DNA of 64,000 bases, taken from positions 31,743 through 95,742 of the forward strand of contig QNQO01005851.1 in NCBI GenBank assembly GCA_003290165.1, read 5' to 3'. The position numbers were made by a program, and so were the translations under genes. Below are positions 61,501 to 64,000 of this stretch, one piece after another. Position 1 is the first letter of the stretch. Each line of letters starts with the position of its first letter. Below the pieces are notes generated by a model. The model saw only the letters and a program-made list of their open reading frames with translations, did no database searches and was not told the origin of the DNA. This DNA is from Berberis thunbergii. Its lineage: Eukaryota; Streptophyta; Magnoliopsida; Ranunculales; Berberidaceae.

Positions 61501-63408
61501 AATAACGGCCATATAACGATGTTATATCGGAACTGTTATACCATAACGTAATAATGTCATAACGTAACGGCTCACCCCCATTAAGCATTATATCGGAGTT
61601 ATATCAGCATTATAACGTCATTTTAACTGCACGGGTTATGAGGCGATATAAATATGGCATAAGCCATTATGTACGATGGGTTGAATGAATTATGAGCATT
61701 AAGTTATTGGTTATCTTTTGTTTGGTAGTTTAATTTTGTTCTTGATATTTTGTAGGTTAGATTACATTATTTACACACCTCTAATTGGAACCGTAGTGGA
61801 AAACATTTACAAATCACTTCAAGAAATTCAAACAAGCCATTCCCTACTAAATCAATTCTATTACGAAATCATCCCTAACTCGTTTCTTTCTCAAATACCT
61901 AATTAACTCATATTCTTGATAAGCAAAACTTTCCAATTATTGAAACAATCAAACAAAGATGATCGTGAGATTCACATCATATGTGGAATCATCATATTTT
62001 GCTCGACTATTATCAACCAGTTTATTAATTGATCCACAAATACATTGTTCCCTTTGATCCAATGTAGATCAAATGTGTTTAGCCCTACGACTTAGATGCA
62101 GACGTGCGCCCCATTACAATCTAGGCACACTCTAAGCACACCTATGTTTAAGAGGCGCTACACAAAAGGCGTATGGGGCAGTGTTTGGATACTAATTAGC
62201 ATTGTCTAAAATTGTGAATTTTCACTGTTTTTACTGTTCATACCTCTAGTCTAGTCCTAGCACCTAGGATAACATAGCCATGGACTGACTTTGAACTCCA
62301 TAGATTATAGAACTGTTATCTATGGAGTGATTCATAACTCTTTTTTTAATAATGTAATTAACTATTTGACATTTAAGTTTTGAATCTTGGGTGCAAATTT
62401 TATGATTTGATAATGCTAGTTTTTTATCTTGAAAATTTTTTGCTTTTACTTATACGAATTGGAATGCTAGAGATAAAATTTACGAGTGAACGTATCATTT
62501 ATTTTTTTTTCAAGTTTTCTAATTGACATGTGCCTAAGGGACTTTAGGCACGCACCCCGCCTTGAGTCTTTGCGCCCTGAATACACTTCTTTAGTCAACT
62601 AATACTCCATGCAACCACCATTCTACGAAAACATCATCAAAGATTCCAAACCAACTGAATTTTTTGCTATTGATGTTACCAGAAGGGTACTTAATAAATC
62701 TTCAGTGGTGCACTTTATAATTTTCATCTGGCTAAGTTATCTATAGATTCTATACACTCACAAAGAATATCAGACATAGTTTAATTCTTACTTGGCCAAG
62801 CACAAAGAATATCAGACATAGTTTAATTCTTACTTGGCCAAGCAAAGAGGCAATACAAGCACCCGTGTGGACAAGGGGCCCTTCTTTTCCAAGGGCAAGT
62901 CCACCTCCGACTGAACCTATGCTTCCGAAAATCTGAGGTGAAGAAGAGATAAAAAATAAAATAAAATAAGATAAAGATTAAGCATATCCCAAAGCCAACT
63001 AATTGTGGAATTGTTTCCACTTTCCAGCAAAACAGAATACAGTTGAGCCCAAAAGCAACTACACCTTTCCAATCAAGGTTCTGAAAAGAAGAATGCCATG
63101 TGTGTCCACTCCTGTACGCTCAAGGATTATTCATAAATATAGCAACGTGTAGGATATATTACAGTGATTAAAGAACCAAACAGCTTACCATTCAAATAAC
63201 CCTTATTTCAGGGATACCCGACCCTGCTGCCGCTGGTGCAAATTGTGTTACAATGAATACAGAAGAAAAAACCAAAGCCAAGTTTATTAATATATAACAA
63301 TGAGTCCCGCTAAGTACGAAGTTTGAATGATAGAAAAAGTTGCTGCAAATTTCCAGCCAGCAAAGTTCTCAACTGCCAGATTAATAAAAACTGCAGCTAG
63401 TCCAGTGC
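40588..63408 (-). CDS. CLC-d: CLC-d-type anion/proton exchanger, 5' end outside the window, with three one-base gaps
   Basis: Exons (minus, 5' to 3'): 63408-63189, 63111-63065, 62932-62834, 60681-60607, 52578-52490, 52407-52267, 52170-52100, 52006-51927, 51828-51679, 50929-50870, 50765-50691, 44628-44477, 43223-43088, 42993-42862, 42769-42692, 42576-42521, 42429-42343, 42264-42109, 42005-41904, 41812-41763, 40663-40588. All junctions are GT-AG with matching phases. About 711 codons; roughly the first 80 residues are missing. CLC motifs: GSGIP (Ser form, the chloride rather than nitrate type of CLC-a), GKEGPLVHTGA with the gating Glu, FALEEVTSWW with the proton Glu, GQFVPGIMIG. Two CBS domains follow (NKHNGFP; LGLRHIFVVPRPSHVVGLI). 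The best recalled match is Arabidopsis CLC-d of the trans-Golgi network. Single-base losses shift the frame near 63296, 63203 and 42157. The large introns are full of transposons. Confidence 0.93.
46220..46930. repeat. Possible foldback-type repeat in the CLC-d intron
   Basis: Both ends carry GCCT/AGGC-rich stretches (CACCTAGGCATGCCTCGAGG near 46237; CGCCTTGCGCTTTAGGCA near 46871) around an AT-rich core. They recall the terminal motifs of the MULE-like MITEs further along. Limits and family are uncertain. A similar weak pair lies at 62090-62590. Confidence 0.3.
47800..47990 (+). mobile_element. LINE fragment (zf-RVT region)
   Basis: The plus strand reads EEAIDHLLLSCSFSRQSWHS, the zinc-binding segment after the reverse transcriptase of plant L1-type LINEs (usual form E..DHLLLHC.F.R..W). 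Little else of the LINE is recognisable nearby. It lies antisense in the CLC-d intron. Confidence 0.55.
48205..48801. mobile_element. MULE-like MITE with GTGTTCTAAAAA ends
   Basis: The 597-bp element has inverted ends: AGTGTTCTAAAAAAGGGCC (left) and, reversed, CAATGTTCTAAAAAGCGC (right), each followed inward by CTAGGCG-rich sequence. Flanks CCCAAAACC and CCCAAGACC form a 9-bp duplication with one mismatch, the length expected for Mutator-like elements. The core is AT-rich and non-coding. Confidence 0.72.
48953..49260 (-). mobile_element. Possible LINE fragment (zf-RVT region)
   Basis: Minus-strand frames read PPWANIAVT, DRCVLCSGEAE and CLWFFLSKWTLEQL, in the order seen in the zinc-binding end of plant LINE ORF2. 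There are several frame breaks. The match is short. Confidence 0.4.
49334..49797. mobile_element. Second MULE-like MITE copy, in opposite orientation, split by a SINE
   Basis: Starts CAGTGTTCTAAAAAAGGCCAGGCG. Its inner part (AAAAGTTAAGCATAATAGCATA, TTCAATGCCAAGATACACATATG in split blocks) is the reverse complement of 48635-48700 of the first copy. The right end (GACCGCCTGGGCAGC, CCGCCTAGACCAATTTTTC) is degenerate. Bases 49509-49685 are a later SINE insertion. Confidence 0.6.
49509..49685 (+). mobile_element. tRNA-derived SINE
   Basis: The head contains TGGTCGATTGGTTAAGGC (A box TRGYnnAnnnG) and GCTTCGAGACCC (B box). A body of about 100 bp follows, then CTTGCCTTTC and 19 A (49667-49685). The 3' end matches the short SINE at 3011-3098. 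It is inserted in a MULE-like MITE. I could not define a target duplication. Confidence 0.75.
53390..54338 (-). mobile_element. LINE remnant, 3' part (RT C-terminal and zf-RVT region)
   Basis: The minus strand reads LWGSITTGAYNFMQGATLKV, then ILGRPMPLTKRF, both typical of the end of L1-type LINE reverse transcriptase. PSAFEWMKLIPPRKCFF (zf-RVT approach) follows near 53740 and WNQRIFEDVTLEK near 53430. Frameshifts and stops are frequent. The fragment continues at 58286 on the other side of the hAT element and lies in sense orientation in the CLC-d intron. Confidence 0.75.
54738..57899 (+). pseudogene. hAT transposase (BED finger, DUF659, dimerisation domain), broken
   Basis: Probable exon 1 is 54738-54765 (MASSSTPGP), joined by a GT-AG intron (54766-55645) to exon 2 in frame. 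Exon 2 begins QGTGDDLWKHVTKLG and a BED zinc finger (CNYCLKDYTGS...LKHHLL, about 55730-55800). DUF659 follows (LPFNLARNPYFQEAF, VCDGWTDSQRRPLINF, VITDNAP). The frame is lost near 56560 at a run of five T and continues in the next frame with PCVVHTLNLALKNI, a second shift lies near 57120-57150, and a further intron is likely at 57204-57285. The C-terminal dimerisation block KLLGQPCSSSCCERN is followed by TGA (57602-57604) where relatives have Trp, then STYNNIHSLKRNKL. A last shift lies near 57690 before MWDVTGDSIDSLD and LSLDEPELEAGLLD. It is not functional as it stands. Confidence 0.9.
54811..55252. repeat. ~80-bp tandem repeat in the hAT first intron
   Basis: Five units begin CTGAGATGTATCGATCGA at 54811, 54948, 55031, 55108 and 55190. 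Each continues TTCCTGTTATGAGTCGACCC, ATTTCATCGATTCATCGAT and a T run. Units are 77-137 bp, differing in the number of ATCG and ATTC steps and in T-run length. Confidence 0.9.
58286..58650 (-). mobile_element. LINE remnant, 5' part (RT region), other side of the hAT
   Basis: The minus strand encodes blocks of L1-type reverse transcriptase in decayed frames: a KMGGLVIGIL-like and KLLWRFENKMSIL-like stretch, KVTIVKYKV, then NKTRNPYGVS at the hAT border. Continuing past the hAT gives YGVS joined to LWGSI, matching the LINE consensus (GPYGVSLWKSI). This shows that the two fragments were one. Confidence 0.75.
59449..59520 (+). repeat. ~27-30-bp tandem repeat
   Basis: Three copies of a unit containing CGCCACCATGTCA, with ACAAAG or ACTGAAGT spacers. 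Confidence 0.7.
61082..61631. mobile_element. MITE with TGCAGTTAAAA ends
   Basis: TGCAGTTAAAACGGATAAT at the left and, reversed, TGCAGTTAAAATGACGTTAT at the right are inverted termini of a 550-bp non-coding segment. Both sides hold many ATAACGG / CGTTAT motifs. It lies in the intron between the third and fourth CLC-d exons in view. No convincing target duplication was seen. Confidence 0.55.
62759..62842. repeat. 42-bp perfect tandem duplication at a CLC-d splice donor
   Basis: 62759-62800 and 62801-62842 are identical. The unit covers the last nine bases of the CLC-d exon 62932-62834 and its GTAAGA donor, so a second, identical donor context lies 42 bp further into the intron. Confidence 0.95.
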
Positions 63409-64000
63409 CTGCAAATAGCAAAAAGCAGAATCTTATAGAAAACAATGATCTCCACAAAATCTCCTAGGGGAAAATCCTCCACCAACAAAGGATCCCCTCA
63501 ATTTTCCCAACTTAATCATAGAAACTAAGTGTGACAGTTAAACAGCATCACTCTTCTCACGAAATCCTATATGCACTCAATGGCAATCAAGTGCCATTTG
63601 CTGTTTTTGATAAAATAACTACAAATTATTTATGAAAGATTTATGGAGGAAATGATGGTGATTTTTCATTTTTCCAGAAGTAGTTGAAATATTGGGTCGT
63701 GGAGTATCCAAAAAGCATTGCTAAAGTTCTAGAAGAGTTCAATCAAAGGGAACATTTTGATTTAACTGGGTAGAAGTAGAGGTGATAGCATCAAACTCAA
63801 ATAGGCAGGAAATACGAGTAAGCACCGTTATAAGCAGCTTACCCGATATTTCCGTTCTATTGGGGGACTAAAAACTCCTTAAACCATCAAATTCTGATTT
63901 GATTTACTTACGACAGTAACAGTACGTGTTCAACAGTCTAGTGAATGTAAACCCATTACGAAGCATGGAAGTTACTCAGAGAAACAACTGAATTATGTTT

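Noticed and set aside
62090..62590. A foldback element with GCGCC/AGGCAC ends
   Set aside because: The ends pair only weakly and no target duplication was seen, so it was not listed as an element.

Overview
The window is nuclear DNA of a flowering plant, most likely a dicot. It is AT-rich, its genes are split by GT-AG introns, and it is full of plant LTR retrotransposons, LINEs, SINEs, hAT elements and MITEs. The recognisable host genes are two STP-type H+/hexose symporters and a CLC-d-type anion/proton exchanger. I cannot name the species.

Layout. 1-4.7 kb: intergenic DNA with a decayed GH17 beta-1,3-glucanase pseudogene, a very short tRNA-derived SINE and a MITE. 4.7-16.2 kb: Ty3/gypsy debris. 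Two LTRs of one Tat-like family lie tail to tail (4746-5276 and 9592-16220), with an antisense ORF, an 80-bp minisatellite and an integrase tail between them. The second LTR is split by an internally deleted Athila-like element (9845-15951). 16.7-18.7 kb: an intact four-exon STP gene on the plus strand. 19.6-28.1 kb: another Tat-like element (minus orientation, pol lost) whose antisense ORF is interrupted by a solo chromovirus-type LTR, which itself holds a non-autonomous hAT. 28.7-31.7 kb: a broken VQ-motif gene, an LTR-like stretch and a 5'-truncated LINE. 32.5-35.5 kb: a second STP gene on the minus strand with one frameshifting base. 35.5-40.6 kb: intergenic. 40.6-63.4 kb: the CLC-d gene on the minus strand, 21 coding exons in view, its first exons beyond the right edge. 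Its 6-kb and 8-kb introns carry LINE remnants, MULE-like MITEs, a SINE and a complete-ended hAT inserted in a LINE.

The two STP genes share exon phases and almost the same exon lengths (106/139, 320, 627, 447/471 coding bases) and are probably an inverted duplicate pair. Both would import hexose across the plasma membrane; CLC-d would exchange anions and protons in the trans-Golgi network. The main oddities are the layered insertions dated by target-site duplications, single-base indels in otherwise conserved exons (three in CLC-d, one in the second STP), a 42-bp duplication across a CLC-d splice donor, and the inverted pair of Tat-like 3' ends.
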